From Photobacterium pectinilyticum (GTDB taxonomy: Bacteria > Pseudomonadota > Gammaproteobacteria > Enterobacterales > Vibrionaceae): a stretch of 64,000 nucleotides of DNA. Position 1 is the stretch's first letter. Each line of letters starts with the position of its first letter. This document shows positions 28,487 through 38,339 of the stretch, piece by piece. Where the stretch lies: the NCBI RefSeq assembly GCF_024357955.1, contig NZ_JANEYT010000002.1, positions 122,842 through 186,841 on the forward strand. The letters run 5' to 3'. The notes below the pieces were generated by a model. That model had not been told where the DNA came from, did not search any database, and was given only the letters and a program-made list of their open reading frames with translations. A program made the translations under genes and the position numbers.

Positions 28487-29485
28487 ATGTTTCGTAACCC
28501 ACTAACAATTGGGGTTGATATTGGTCATCACAGCATTAAAGCCGTGGTCTTACGACAGAAGAAGTCAGGGCTCGAGCTAGTCGCTTTTGCCGAAGTTGTA
28601 TTACCAGCCCCTGTTTTGAATAAGCAGCATAGCGTAAATGCTCCTGCTTTGTTGTCAGCAATGCGTAAATTAAAAAAAGCCCTGCCTTATGGTGCGAGGC
28701 AGGCGGTATTGGCGCTGCCTGACAGTGCTGTGATCAGCAAGGTTGTCCAACTTGATAGCCACCTAACTGAAGATGAATCGTTATTTGCCGTCGAGCAGGC
28801 TATCAGTGCTTCATCTCCCTTTCCTGTTGAAGAGCTACGGCTGGATTTTTCCCCGATGACGAGGGAGACATTCGGCGAGCAATCACAAACCCACCCAGTA
28901 CAGGTTTACGCCACCCGTAAAGAAACGGTTGATAGCCGGGTGGCAGTAATGCGTCAGGCTCGGTTGGAGCCGACAGTGATGGAACTACAGACCCATGTTC
29001 TGGTATGGCTTGAGCAATATCTCGCCGAGCAACAAGGTATCGAGGGGGACTGGGGGATTGTTGACATTGGCCACACCATAACGGCCATCGGGATCAAAGC
29101 GCCTGCCGGTACTGTTTATCGGCGTGAAGTGTCATTCGGTGGCGAAGCGATGGAGCAGATCGACAATACATTTTCTGGCAGCGGGGATAGCACTGCCCGG
29201 GCTGAACAGTTCACCAAGCTACTGGCTGATAATTTAAAACGGCAGATCCAGCTTTATCGTACGACCTACCCACGCTCTGCTTTGGAGGGGGTTTGGTTGT
29301 CTGGAGATGGGCAAAACTTGATCCTTGAAGAAATGTTGGCGCGGATGCTTTCGTTATCGGTTCGTAAGATCCACCCACTGTCCGGCTTCCAGCGTTCCGC
29401 CAAGCTAGACATTGATTGGGAAGAGGAGGTTTACGGGCAGTATGCGGTTGCAGCGGGTTTGGCTATTCGAGGGGCAAGCGCATGA
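28487..29485 (+). CDS. pilM: PilM, actin-like type IV pilus assembly protein
   Basis: A 332-residue FtsA/actin-like ATPase at the inner face of the membrane, part of the PilMNOP alignment complex. It begins MFRNPLTIGVDIGHHSIKAV with the phosphate-1 loop, and contains WGIVDIGHTITAIGI as the second nucleotide-binding segment. It is the first gene of pilMNOPQ, in which successive genes overlap. It overlaps pilN by the 4-bp ATGA. Confidence 0.95.
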   Translation: MFRNPLTIGVDIGHHSIKAVVLRQKKSGLELVAFAEVVLPAPVLNKQHSVNAPALLSAMRKLKKALPYGARQAVLALPDSAVISKVVQLDSHLTEDESLFAVEQAISASSPFPVEELRLDFSPMTRETFGEQSQTHPVQVYATRKETVDSRVAVMRQARLEPTVMELQTHVLVWLEQYLAEQQGIEGDWGIVDIGHTITAIGIKAPAGTVYRREVSFGGEAMEQIDNTFSGSGDSTARAEQFTKLLADNLKRQIQLYRTTYPRSALEGVWLSGDGQNLILEEMLARMLSLSVRKIHPLSGFQRSAKLDIDWEEEVYGQYAVAAGLAIRGASA

Positions 29486-30057
29486 TAGCCAAGGTCAATT
29501 TACTGCCGTGGCGGGAAGAGGGGCGTAAGCGCTATCGGCAACGTTTTGGTTTTATGCTAGCTGGCGCTGCAGCCATGGTTGTCGTACTGATCGGCCTTGT
29601 TGGTTGGCTGCTGGATTGGCAGCAGGGTATCCAATCGGGGCGCAATGCCCGGATCAGCCAAGAAGTGACAATGCTTGAGGAAAAGTTGGCCCTGTTGCCA
29701 GAAATGGATGCTCAGCGAGAAGCCCTGCTCAAGCGTTTATCTGTTATCACTGATATCCAACAAGGCCGTAACCATATTACCCAATTGCTAAGTTTGTTGC
29801 CCGGCCTGGTGCCACAAGGGGTCTATCTGGACGACATATCGTTGACCGGGAACAACGTCAAGCTCAGTGGTAAAGGAGAATCAAATGGACATTTGGCCAT
29901 TTTGTTGGCCAATGCCGAGCAATCCGCCTGGATAGAGGGGATCACTATGCACTCTATCGTGCGTGCCAAGGAAGAGACCACGCTAATCCGATTCAAAGCT
30001 TCATTTGTGATCAACCCAGTTCAGCAGGCCCACCGTAATGAAGGAGGAGGGCAATGA
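29482..30057 (+). CDS. pilN: PilN, type IV pilus inner-membrane assembly protein
   Basis: A 191-residue bitopic protein. I chose ATG 29482, which overlaps the pilM stop (ATGA). The N-terminus MIAKVNLLPWREEGRKRYRQ carries the conserved NLLPWR motif that binds the PilM cleft. One membrane segment follows (about 23-43), then a coiled coil and a ferredoxin-like periplasmic domain. It pairs with PilO. The longer frame reading into pilM is rejected. Confidence 0.94.
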   Translation: MIAKVNLLPWREEGRKRYRQRFGFMLAGAAAMVVVLIGLVGWLLDWQQGIQSGRNARISQEVTMLEEKLALLPEMDAQREALLKRLSVITDIQQGRNHITQLLSLLPGLVPQGVYLDDISLTGNNVKLSGKGESNGHLAILLANAEQSAWIEGITMHSIVRAKEETTLIRFKASFVINPVQQAHRNEGGGQ

Positions 30058-30644
30058 TAGATTGGCGAGAGCTGGAATTCGATGAAATGGCTGACTGGCC
30101 GTTTGCTGCCCAAACGGTCGTGGTTATTGTACTGGCGGGAATCATTGCACTCGCGGGTTCTTGGTATTGGGTATCCCCAAAAGTGGATGCACTCGAGAGG
30201 CTCAAATTACAAGAGCTGGAGCTGAGGATGCACCTGTCCCGTAGGGCTAATCAGGTAGCGGCGTTGCCGAAGGTGAGGGCTCAGGTCGGCATTTTGCAGG
30301 ATCGCTACCAGCAGGTGGTGAAGCAGCTCCCTGAAGAGGAAGAACTCTCTAGCTTGCTGGCCAGTGTGAATGATGGTGGGGTGCGCAATGGCTTATTGTT
30401 CGAGCGGATTGAATGGGCGACCCGAGTAGAACATCCGCTGTATTTTGAATTGCCTATCCATATCAATGTGGTTGGACAGTATGAAGACATTGGCCGCTTT
30501 GCTGCCGATATCGCGCATATGCCGCGGATAGTTTTGCTGAAAGATATTGATTTACGCAGAAGCGAACCAGGGCAGTCTGAGTTGCGACTCAAGGTCTCAG
30601 CAACAACGTTTCGTTTTAAAACGCCACCCATGGAGGGGGGATGA
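30054..30644 (+). CDS. pilO: PilO, type IV pilus inner-membrane assembly protein
   Basis: A 196-residue partner of PilN. A short cytoplasmic N-terminus is followed by one membrane segment (about 18-40: TVVVIVLAGIIALAGSWYWV), a coiled coil and a periplasmic domain with the typical PIHINVVGQYEDIGRFAADIA segment. It overlaps pilN and pilP by ATGA-type junctions, which suggests translational coupling. Confidence 0.94.
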   Translation: MIDWRELEFDEMADWPFAAQTVVVIVLAGIIALAGSWYWVSPKVDALERLKLQELELRMHLSRRANQVAALPKVRAQVGILQDRYQQVVKQLPEEEELSSLLASVNDGGVRNGLLFERIEWATRVEHPLYFELPIHINVVGQYEDIGRFAADIAHMPRIVLLKDIDLRRSEPGQSELRLKVSATTFRFKTPPMEGG

Positions 30645-31165
30645 TGAATATCAAAATCTTGGCTTGGCTGGTGTTCGGGTTGGGGCTAACTGGGTGCCAG
30701 GCCAATGATGATTCTGTCGAGCAGTTCATCAACCAGACCCACCAACATGCGGTGGCACAGGTTGAGCCGTTGGATAAGCAGGAATTGTTCAGGGCCGAAG
30801 CGTTTGTTATGAGCCGCGATCGGGTTCCGTTCCAGCTTCCCAAACCAGATCTGGACGTGCAGGTACGCAAGGAGGGCAAAGTGTGCTGGCAACCGGCCGA
30901 GCGGAAACGTTCTTCCCCCTTGGAAAGCTATTCACTGGATCAGCTTAGTATGCGTGGGGTCATCGGTGGTGCGAGCAAGGAGTGGGCCTTGATTTATACC
31001 CCTCAGGGTAGTTTGGTCCAGGTTCGCGAGGGAAGTTATATCGGCCATAACCATGGCCGGGTGCTAGAGGTCACGGCTAATGAAGTGGCCATCGAACAAA
31101 TCATGCCGGACGGTGACGGGTGCTGGTTAAAAATACCCGCGGCACTGAAGTTGGCGTCGCAATAA
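30641..31165 (+). CDS. pilP: PilP, type IV pilus lipoprotein
   Basis: A 174-residue inner-membrane lipoprotein that links PilNO to the PilQ secretin. It has a short signal peptide with lipobox LTGC (Cys at about residue 19) and the C-terminal beta domain (LDQLSMRGVIGGASKEWALI; GSYIGHNHGRVLEV). Two tandem ATGs (30641, 30644) could start it. It overlaps pilO and lies 23 bp before pilQ. Confidence 0.94.
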   Translation: MMNIKILAWLVFGLGLTGCQANDDSVEQFINQTHQHAVAQVEPLDKQELFRAEAFVMSRDRVPFQLPKPDLDVQVRKEGKVCWQPAERKRSSPLESYSLDQLSMRGVIGGASKEWALIYTPQGSLVQVREGSYIGHNHGRVLEVTANEVAIEQIMPDGDGCWLKIPAALKLASQ

Positions 31166-31188
31166 GTACCAGAATAGAGATGGAATGA

Positions 31189-32916
31189 ATGACAAGGAAT
31201 CTGTTGCAAGTCCTGCGATTGATGTGCGGGCAGGCGTTGAGGGGGGCGGGCATAGTATGGTTCGTGCTGTTACATAGCTCAGTGGTCGCCGCTGAGCCTT
31301 TGCCGCAAGTAAGCCGTATTGATTTTTCCCGTGGTGAGCAGGGGGCGGGCGTGCTGGAAGTGGTGCTGGCTAGCGGGACAGTAGAGGTTGGTGCTCGGCG
31401 GCTTGATGATCAATTGGTACTTGAGATCCCCCAGGTTGAACTGCCGCAAGAGCTGGTATATGTGCTCGACGTTAACGACTTTTCGACCCCGGTGCTAGCG
31501 GTTGAGACCTTCCAGAGTGAAAGTGGGGCTCGCTTGGTTCTGTCGGTCGAGGGCGACTACACGTATGACTATACGGCGAAAGGAGCTGTGCTGTTGGTCA
31601 CTGTCCAACCGACACAGCTTCTCACTGGTGATTCCGTGGTGAACCCAGCTATTGCTTATAACAGCAAGCCGATATCGATTAACTTCCAGGACGTGCCGGT
31701 GCGTAATGTGCTGCAGTTGGTTGCTGAATATAACGATTTCAATCTGGTGGTATCGGACTCGGTCCAAGGTAACCTCACTCTGCGGCTGGATAATGTGCCT
31801 TGGGAGCAGGTATTGGATATTATCCTTCGGGCCAAGGGGCTGGATAAACGTGAGCAAGGATCGGTACTGCTGGTTGCACCGAAAGAGGAGCTAGCGCGCA
31901 GTGAGCAGCAAGTGATGGAATCTAAGCGAAAAGCCGAAGAGTTGGCTTCCCTGCGGTCGGAAATATTCAAGATAAACTATGCCAATGCCCTTGAGCTAGG
32001 AGAGCTTTTGCTGGGAACTGAGGACGGGATCAGCATGCTTTCCGTGCGTGGCTCCCTGCATATCGATGAGCGGACTAATTCATTGATTGTCAATGATATA
32101 CCAGGTAGCTTGGCTAATATTCGCGATATCATCGCCGCGCTGGATGTGGCTGTCCAACAAGTTGAAATTGAAGCACGGATTGTCACCGTCAATGAAGGGG
32201 ATGTGGATGAGTTGGGGGTGCGTTGGGGGATCCTCAATACCAATGGCAGTTCGACCGTGGGGGGATCGATAGAAGGTAACCTCGGCTCGGCTGGGCTGCT
32301 GAATATTGACGAATCTAATGCGGTGGAGAACTTCCTCAACGTCAATTTGGCGGCAACCCAGGCTGGCGCGTCGAGCATTGCGTTTCAGGTGGCCAAGGTC
32401 GGTGATATCTTGTTGGATTTGGAGCTGTCGGCACTGCAATCGGAACAGAAAGCCGAAATTATCTCCAGCCCGAGATTGATGACCACCAATAAAAAGACCG
32501 CGTATATCGAGCAGGGCACCGAGATCCCGTATCTCGAGGCATCGTCCAGCGGTGCTGTTACCGTGAGCTTCAAAAAAGCGGTCTTGAGCTTGATGGTGAC
32601 TCCGCAAATTACCTCGGACGGCAATTTGGTGTTGGATTTGGTGGTGACCCAGGATAAAAAAGGCGAAGTGGTGCAAACCGGCACCGGTGAAGCGGTGGCG
32701 ATAGATACCCAACGTATTGGCACCCAGGTGCTGGTGGCAAACGGCGAGACGGTGGTATTGGGCGGTATTTACCAGCATGCAATCAATAATGCTGTGCGTA
32801 AAGTACCGCTATTGGGCGACCTTCCGGTACTGGGGGCTTTGTTCCGCCATAAACTCGAAGAGTTGCAGAAGAAGGAACTACTGATTTTTGTAACGCCAAA
32901 AATTGTCTATCAGTGA
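31189..32916 (+). CDS. pilQ: PilQ, type IV pilus outer-membrane secretin
   Basis: A 575-residue secretin through which the pilus passes; in vibrios it is also the DNA-uptake port. It has a long signal peptide ending around VVAAEP, an AMIN-type N-terminal domain, the N0/STN region (ISINFQDVPVRNVLQLVAEY), the N1 domain, and the secretin core (SSPRLMTTNKKTAYIEQGTE; LLGDLPVLGALF near the C-terminus). It ends the pil operon. AroK follows about 210 bp later, as in other gammaproteobacteria. Confidence 0.96.
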   Translation: MTRNLLQVLRLMCGQALRGAGIVWFVLLHSSVVAAEPLPQVSRIDFSRGEQGAGVLEVVLASGTVEVGARRLDDQLVLEIPQVELPQELVYVLDVNDFSTPVLAVETFQSESGARLVLSVEGDYTYDYTAKGAVLLVTVQPTQLLTGDSVVNPAIAYNSKPISINFQDVPVRNVLQLVAEYNDFNLVVSDSVQGNLTLRLDNVPWEQVLDIILRAKGLDKREQGSVLLVAPKEELARSEQQVMESKRKAEELASLRSEIFKINYANALELGELLLGTEDGISMLSVRGSLHIDERTNSLIVNDIPGSLANIRDIIAALDVAVQQVEIEARIVTVNEGDVDELGVRWGILNTNGSSTVGGSIEGNLGSAGLLNIDESNAVENFLNVNLAATQAGASSIAFQVAKVGDILLDLELSALQSEQKAEIISSPRLMTTNKKTAYIEQGTEIPYLEASSSGAVTVSFKKAVLSLMVTPQITSDGNLVLDLVVTQDKKGEVVQTGTGEAVAIDTQRIGTQVLVANGETVVLGGIYQHAINNAVRKVPLLGDLPVLGALFRHKLEELQKKELLIFVTPKIVYQ

Positions 32917-33127
32917 GCTACTTGGCGCAATGTAGAGACAAAAATAGTCCCAGCATTGCGCCATAAATGAATAAATCCCCACCTAGCTATTGCCAACAGC
33001 GGCCTTGTCCTGAGATAATTTTCGATCTTATCACGAATTAAATGTGAGGAAGTTGGCGCCTCGGGCTTGATTTATCGAAGCCTGCGGGCGGTGTCGTTTT
33101 ATTAACCGCGCGTAAATATTGCTAAAA

Positions 33128-33646
33128 ATGGCTGAAAAACGAAATATTTTCCTGGTCGGCCCAATGGGTGCCGGCAAAAGTACTATCGGTAGACACCTTG
33201 CACAGCAGCTGCATATGGAGTTCTTTGATTCAGATACTGTAATTGAAGAGCGTACCGGTGCTGATATTAGCTGGGTATTCGATGTTGAAGGCGAAGATGG
33301 TTTCCGTATTCGTGAAGAAAACGTGATTGACGATCTGACCCAAGAGCAGGGTATTGTTCTGGCTACGGGTGGTGGCTCAGTAATGAGCAAAGAAAGCCGT
33401 AACCGTCTTTCTGCTCGTGGCATTGTCGTATACCTTGAAACGACGATTGAGAAACAGCTGGCACGTACTCAGCGCGATAAAAAGCGCCCTCTACTGCAAA
33501 CAGATACGCCTCGTGAAGTGTTGGAATCACTTGCAGGCGAGCGTAATCCATTGTACGAAGAAGTCGCTGACTATGTGGTTCGCACTGATGATCAGAGCGC
33601 CAAGGTAGTGGCAAACCAAATCATTAAAATGCTAGAAGAGCGATAA
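33128..33646 (+). CDS. aroK: AroK, shikimate kinase I
   Basis: A 172-residue P-loop kinase phosphorylating shikimate. I chose ATG 33128 ([20 protein letters not shown]), identical to E. coli AroK at the start; a TTG three codons upstream is not preferred. Walker A is GPMGAGKST; the conserved GGGSV and the RDKKRPLL lid region are present. No clear Shine-Dalgarno is seen. It leads aroK-aroB-damX-dam, a well-known superoperon. Confidence 0.97.
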   Translation: MAEKRNIFLVGPMGAGKSTIGRHLAQQLHMEFFDSDTVIEERTGADISWVFDVEGEDGFRIREENVIDDLTQEQGIVLATGGGSVMSKESRNRLSARGIVVYLETTIEKQLARTQRDKKRPLLQTDTPREVLESLAGERNPLYEEVADYVVRTDDQSAKVVANQIIKMLEER

Positions 33647-33664
33647 CCGAAAAGAGAGCTGACC

Positions 33665-34744
33665 ATGGAACGGATCAACGTCAATCTTGGTGACAGAAGT
33701 TACCCAATATCAATCGGCGCCGAGTTATTTGATAACCCGGCGCTATTCTCACCTGTCATCCCGGCAGGCCGACGTGTTGTTGTGGTCAGTAATGAAACGG
33801 TAGCCCCGCTGTATGCAAAGCAGATCATCGGGACTATCCGCTCGCTGCCAAGCGAGGTCGCCTTACTGTCATTGCCTGACGGCGAGCAATACAAGACCCT
33901 TGATACCTTCAACCAAATCATGTCCTTCCTGCTTGAAGGCAACTATGGCCGCGATGTGGTTCTGGTTGCTCTGGGCGGTGGTGTGATTGGCGATGTTGTT
34001 GGTTTTGCAGCGGCTTGTTTCCAGCGCGGGGTGGACTTTATCCAAGTCCCGACCACGTTGCTGGCACAGGTCGACTCGTCGGTGGGCGGCAAGACTGCGG
34101 TGAACCATCCATTGGGTAAAAATATGGTTGGGGCGTTTTACCAGCCAAAAGCGGTGGTGATTGACAACCATTGCCTGAAAACACTGCCAGAGCGTGAGTT
34201 TGCTGCCGGTATGGCCGAGGTGATCAAGTACGGCATTATCGCCGATGGTGATTTCTTTGCCTGGCTCGAGCAGAACATCGACAAGCTTCAGGCTCTGGAC
34301 AATGACGTGCTGAACTATGCGATTGGTCGTTGTTGTCAGATCAAGGCCGATGTGGTGGCTGCTGACGAAAAAGAGTCAGGGGTTCGTGCTTTGCTCAACC
34401 TTGGTCACACGTTTGGTCATGCTATCGAAGCTGAAATGGGCTACGGTAACTGGTTGCACGGCGAAGCCGTTGCAGCCGGTACGGTCCAAGCTGCTCGTGC
34501 TGCTCAATTGCAGGGGCTTATCAGTCCGGCAGATGTTGATCGCATTATTCGCTTGCTGGAAAAGGCCAACCTGCCAGTACGCGGTCCGGAAGGCATGGGC
34601 TTTGATGCCTATATCAAGCACATGATGCGTGACAAGAAGGTGTTGTCAGGTCAACTACGTTTGATCCTGCCAACCGGTATTGGTAGTGCTGACGTTGTGG
34701 CTGGTGTACCGGAAGATGTACTGCGCCAAGCGGTACAAGCCTGA
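33665..34744 (+). CDS. aroB: AroB, 3-dehydroquinate synthase
   Basis: A 359-residue NAD- and zinc-dependent enzyme making 3-dehydroquinate in the shikimate pathway. Visible family signatures are [57 protein letters not shown] and [18 protein letters not shown] with the zinc-binding histidines. An AGAGAG sequence precedes the ATG. It lies 18 bp after aroK. Confidence 0.97.
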   Translation: MERINVNLGDRSYPISIGAELFDNPALFSPVIPAGRRVVVVSNETVAPLYAKQIIGTIRSLPSEVALLSLPDGEQYKTLDTFNQIMSFLLEGNYGRDVVLVALGGGVIGDVVGFAAACFQRGVDFIQVPTTLLAQVDSSVGGKTAVNHPLGKNMVGAFYQPKAVVIDNHCLKTLPEREFAAGMAEVIKYGIIADGDFFAWLEQNIDKLQALDNDVLNYAIGRCCQIKADVVAADEKESGVRALLNLGHTFGHAIEAEMGYGNWLHGEAVAAGTVQAARAAQLQGLISPADVDRIIRLLEKANLPVRGPEGMGFDAYIKHMMRDKKVLSGQLRLILPTGIGSADVVAGVPEDVLRQAVQA

Positions 34745-34759
34745 TCCTGTAGGTTGCCA

Positions 34760-36322
34760 ATGAGTCGCGGCCTACACCTTACCCCGCTGGATTTGGACTC
34801 TCAAATCCAGCTCCTTTCTCGACTGCAGTTTCTCACTCGTTTCAGCTCTAACCTTATCCAGATAACGGGCACTGAAGGAGCCGGTAAAACCTGGTTGTCC
34901 CAACGCTACCTCGAACTCTGGGCCGGAGACTCTCGTCAGTCCTTGTTGCTTTGTCATCCAAATCAGCAAGATGGTCAACACCGCTCTATTATCCTTCAAC
35001 AGCTTGCTCCCCGCGCCGTATTTAACGAACAAGATCCGCTAGGCCAGAGTCTTGAACGTCTATTTGAGCAACAGCCAGTCAATGCCCTAATTGTGGTTGA
35101 TGACGCACATTTGCTGAGCCCTGAATTGCTCGCAGAGTTGTGGGGGGTAGTACAGCAGGCTCGCTTGTATCCTGATTGGCAGGTTAATGTGCTGCTGTTT
35201 AGCCATAGCGGCAGGTTGGACAAATACTTAGGCCAGTTAGTTCAGGGGCAGGGGAATGCACCATTAGAGGTGGAAATTAGCCCGTTGTCGGAACAAGAAG
35301 CCCAGTTGATGGTCGAAATGATGTTTGATGGCGAACACCTTGATGCACAAGGAAGGCGCAGGATCCGCGAGCATGCTTTAAGTTGTGCCCCGGCGCCCGG
35401 GGAGCTGCTCAAGCTTGAACTAGCAGAGGATAAGGATATGGCTGAACATAAATCCCGTGTGCTTTCGCCGGTGGCGTTACTGAGCGGATTAGTGGTGGTG
35501 GCGGTTGCCGTGATTGCGTGGTGGTTTGTGCCAGTTGGTGAAGATAAACCACTGGCAATCAGTGGGATCCCGCAAGCCCAGCTGGACAAGTTGCCCGAAG
35601 AGCCGGTGGGTATTACCACAACGAAACACGACGAGACCGGTGACAAGGGGCAAGAGCCAACATTGGTCTTTGACGACGACAGTGAAACCCTGCCGCCGGA
35701 AGTGTCGGTCGAGGGCCTGACTGTGGGTCGGCGAGATACTAACCCTCGGGTGGTGGTACCTTCCGATGTTGTCGATGCGATGCTTAATGAACAGAAGCTG
35801 GGTGGTACCGGCGAGAGGGCTGTGGAAGAAGGCAAACAGAGTTTGCAACCGATATTGCCTGAAGGAAAGCCAGTACAGCTGCCTGAAACGGAGCTACCAG
35901 ACTCTGCGGCTCAGATGGAGTCGCAGGGAGAGGCTATCTCAGATGATAGTGTGGAGGGTGACGCTGCTGAGGAGGATGCTTCGACGATTGCAACCCAAGC
36001 CGCTACCGCTGAACCGACTGTTGAGGAGCTCGGCAGTAAGCTGCGTGGGGTCGCCCCTGCGCATTATGCCCTCCAGCTGGCTGCAATGCGTTCATTGCCG
36101 ACGGCCGAACAATTTATCGTCGATTATGATATCGCAGCGCTGGCCGAGGTGTATGAAACCCGCCGCAACGGCGTGGCATGGTTCATTATCGTGACCGGTG
36201 ACTACCCGGATGTGCAAGCTGCCCGTATCGCCGAAACCCGCCTGCCACCCCAGCTTCAGTCGGTCGAGCCATGGGTGAAGTCCTACCGTCAGATCCATAC
36301 CGAAATGGATCGGGCCAAATAA
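34760..36322 (+). CDS. damX: DamX, cell-division SPOR-domain protein
   Basis: A 520-residue protein. I chose ATG 34760 over an in-frame TTG two codons earlier. The N-terminal part is an AAA-like ATPase with Walker A GTEGAGKT near residue 38 and LIVVDDAHLL near 112. A single membrane segment (VALLSGLVVVAVAVIAWWFV) lies near 235-255. A long acidic, Pro/Glu-rich linker (about 260-430) leads to a C-terminal SPOR domain (HYALQLAAMRSLPTAEQFIV onward) that binds denuded glycan at the septum. The fused ATPase half is normal for DamX in this group. Confidence 0.93.
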   Translation: MSRGLHLTPLDLDSQIQLLSRLQFLTRFSSNLIQITGTEGAGKTWLSQRYLELWAGDSRQSLLLCHPNQQDGQHRSIILQQLAPRAVFNEQDPLGQSLERLFEQQPVNALIVVDDAHLLSPELLAELWGVVQQARLYPDWQVNVLLFSHSGRLDKYLGQLVQGQGNAPLEVEISPLSEQEAQLMVEMMFDGEHLDAQGRRRIREHALSCAPAPGELLKLELAEDKDMAEHKSRVLSPVALLSGLVVVAVAVIAWWFVPVGEDKPLAISGIPQAQLDKLPEEPVGITTTKHDETGDKGQEPTLVFDDDSETLPPEVSVEGLTVGRRDTNPRVVVPSDVVDAMLNEQKLGGTGERAVEEGKQSLQPILPEGKPVQLPETELPDSAAQMESQGEAISDDSVEGDAAEEDASTIATQAATAEPTVEELGSKLRGVAPAHYALQLAAMRSLPTAEQFIVDYDIAALAEVYETRRNGVAWFIIVTGDYPDVQAARIAETRLPPQLQSVEPWVKSYRQIHTEMDRAK

Positions 36323-36426
36323 CCTGTTTCTTTGCCAGATATTTCTCTCAAGCGGTACAGACACAGATTGAAATGGTGTACAATCCGCCACCTTTCGTTA
36401 CAAAGTCGGTATTGGTGGTTAGCTGA

Positions 36427-37251
36427 ATGAAAAAGCATCGTGCATTCCTGAAATGGGCTGGAGGAAAGTATTCCCTGGTCGAGGAGATCGAGCGCCGCTT
36501 GCCGCCAGCACGTAAGTTGGTTGAGCCTTTTGTTGGTGCCGGCTCGGTATTTCTTAATACTGACTTTGAGCAGTATCTGCTTGCCGATATCAACCCTGAC
36601 TTGATTAATCTCTACAATATCCTCAAGAATGATCCCGAACAGTATGTTCGCGACAGTAAGGCACTGTTTACCCCTGAGTACAATCAGAAGGGGGCATACC
36701 TTGAAATTCGCGAGGCGTTCAATAAAACCAAAGATCCGTATCTGCGCTCTTTGTATTTCCTGTACATGAACCGCCATGGCTTCAACGGCTTGTGTCGCTA
36801 TAACAAGAAAGGTGGCTTTAACGTCCCGTTTGGTTCGTACAAGAAGCCGTACTACCCGGAAGATGAGCTGTATTTCTTTTCTGAAAAAGCCAAGCGAGCA
36901 ACGTTTGTTTGTGAAGGCTATCAGCAGACCTTTTCGCGTGCTCGTAAGGGCTGTGTTGTGTATTGCGATCCACCTTATGCACCGCTATCGACCACGGCAA
37001 ACTTTACCTCTTATGCGGGGAATGGTTTCAGCCTTGATGATCAGGCTGCTTTGGCCGATGCTGCTGAAAAAGCGGCAACAGAGCGTGATATTCCGGTGTT
37101 GATATCCAATCATGACACCACCTTGACCCGTCGCTTATACCATGGTGCCGATCTATCGGTGGTCAAGGTAAAACGTACGATCAGCCGTAACGGCAGTGGC
37201 CGTAACAAGGTGGATGAGCTTCTGGCTCTGTTCAAATCTTCCCAAGACTAG
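36427..37251 (+). CDS. dam: Dam, DNA adenine methyltransferase (GATC)
   Basis: A 274-residue N6-adenine methyltransferase. It starts MKKHRAFLKWAGGKYSLVEE with the SAM-binding PFVGAGSVFLN (34-44) and the catalytic DPPY at 181-184. The length and gene order (aroB-damX-dam-rpe-gph-trpS) fit the enteric and Vibrio Dam that acts at GATC in mismatch repair and replication control. In V. cholerae dam is essential. A promoter-like pair before it is weak, so it may depend mostly on upstream transcription. Confidence 0.97.
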   Translation: MKKHRAFLKWAGGKYSLVEEIERRLPPARKLVEPFVGAGSVFLNTDFEQYLLADINPDLINLYNILKNDPEQYVRDSKALFTPEYNQKGAYLEIREAFNKTKDPYLRSLYFLYMNRHGFNGLCRYNKKGGFNVPFGSYKKPYYPEDELYFFSEKAKRATFVCEGYQQTFSRARKGCVVYCDPPYAPLSTTANFTSYAGNGFSLDDQAALADAAEKAATERDIPVLISNHDTTLTRRLYHGADLSVVKVKRTISRNGSGRNKVDELLALFKSSQD

Positions 37252-37278
37252 GCTTTCCTCGCTCTTACCTACCTATGG

Positions 37279-37476
37279 CTACCCGTTTGCGATTAAGTGG
37301 CTTAACGCGATCAGTAGTCCGACAAATACCGCAATAGCAGCGATACCGGCCAGAATGAACGGCAGCGGGCGCTGCTGGCTGAAATCAACTTCCCTGTTCT
37401 TTTCCGATTGTACCCCGAATAATGCCCCGGCAATGCTTTTTACCAAGTTGGGGCGCGGCGGCTTGTTAGTTGTCAT
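37279..37476 (-). CDS. DUF2970-family small membrane protein
   Basis: A 65-residue protein. The N-terminal part contains SIAGALFGVQSEKNREVDF and the C-terminal half is one hydrophobic segment (about 40-62), both typical of the DUF2970 family. A strong AAGGAG ribosome-binding sequence precedes the ATG, supporting translation. It is transcribed against dam and away from rpe. Function unknown. Confidence 0.82.
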   Translation of the reverse strand: MTTNKPPRPNLVKSIAGALFGVQSEKNREVDFSQQRPLPFILAGIAAIAVFVGLLIALSHLIANG

Positions 37477-37664
37477 GGCTTATCTCCTTATTTCCAAGCG
37501 ATACAAGCCGGTTCAATCCCTTTCGATATGGGGTGGCTTGAGAATAAGTGTAGCTGCCCAGTAGCACGCCTGTCTTGAAATCCGGTAGGACATCATCTTG
37601 ATGATCGGGTAGAATTGCGCCGACTTCCGATAACGTTTTCGTTTGTACCGTATAGAGGCTGAAC

Positions 37665-38339
37665 ATGAAGGACTTTTTGATCGCTCCATCTATCCTGTCT
37701 GCAGATTTTGCTCGTCTTGGCGAGGATGTAGAGAAAGTATTGGCTGCTGGTGCCGATGTTGTGCATTTTGACGTGATGGATAACCATTACGTACCGAACC
37801 TGACTTTTGGCGCCCCAATATGTAAGGCCTTACGTGACTACGGTATTACTGCGCCAATCGACGTACACCTGATGGTAAAACCGGTGGATCGCATTATCCC
37901 TGATTTTGCTAATGCTGGCGCAACCATGATCACTATCCATGCCGAAGCGACTGAGCACCTGGACCGCTCGGTGCAGTTGATCAAAGAGCACGGCTGTCAG
38001 GCGGGTGTGGTTTTCAACCCGGCGACACCGCTGCACTACCTTGATTACATCATGGATAAGGTCGACATGATCCTGCTGATGTCGGTTAACCCTGGCTTTG
38101 GTGGCCAGTCGTTTATCCCGGCGACGCTGGACAAACTGCGCGAAGTACGTAAGCGCATTGATGAGTCAGGCCGTCAGATCCGTCTTGAAATTGACGGTGG
38201 TGTGAAGGTGGATAACATCCGTGAAATCGCTGAAGCCGGTGCAGATATGTTTGTTGCAGGCTCGGCTATCTTCAGCCAGCCAGACTACAAAGCGGTGATT
38301 GATGAAATGCGTGCAGAGCTGGCCAAGGTTGAGCGCTAA
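37665..38339 (+). CDS. rpe: Rpe, ribulose-phosphate 3-epimerase
   Basis: A 224-residue TIM-barrel enzyme interconverting ribulose-5-phosphate and xylulose-5-phosphate in the pentose phosphate pathway. Metal-binding histidines and aspartates lie in [18 protein letters not shown] and [21 protein letters not shown] and [11 protein letters not shown] complete the signature. Its stop overlaps the gph start by one base (TAATG). Confidence 0.97.
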   Translation: MKDFLIAPSILSADFARLGEDVEKVLAAGADVVHFDVMDNHYVPNLTFGAPICKALRDYGITAPIDVHLMVKPVDRIIPDFANAGATMITIHAEATEHLDRSVQLIKEHGCQAGVVFNPATPLHYLDYIMDKVDMILLMSVNPGFGGQSFIPATLDKLREVRKRIDESGRQIRLEIDGGVKVDNIREIAEAGADMFVAGSAIFSQPDYKAVIDEMRAELAKVER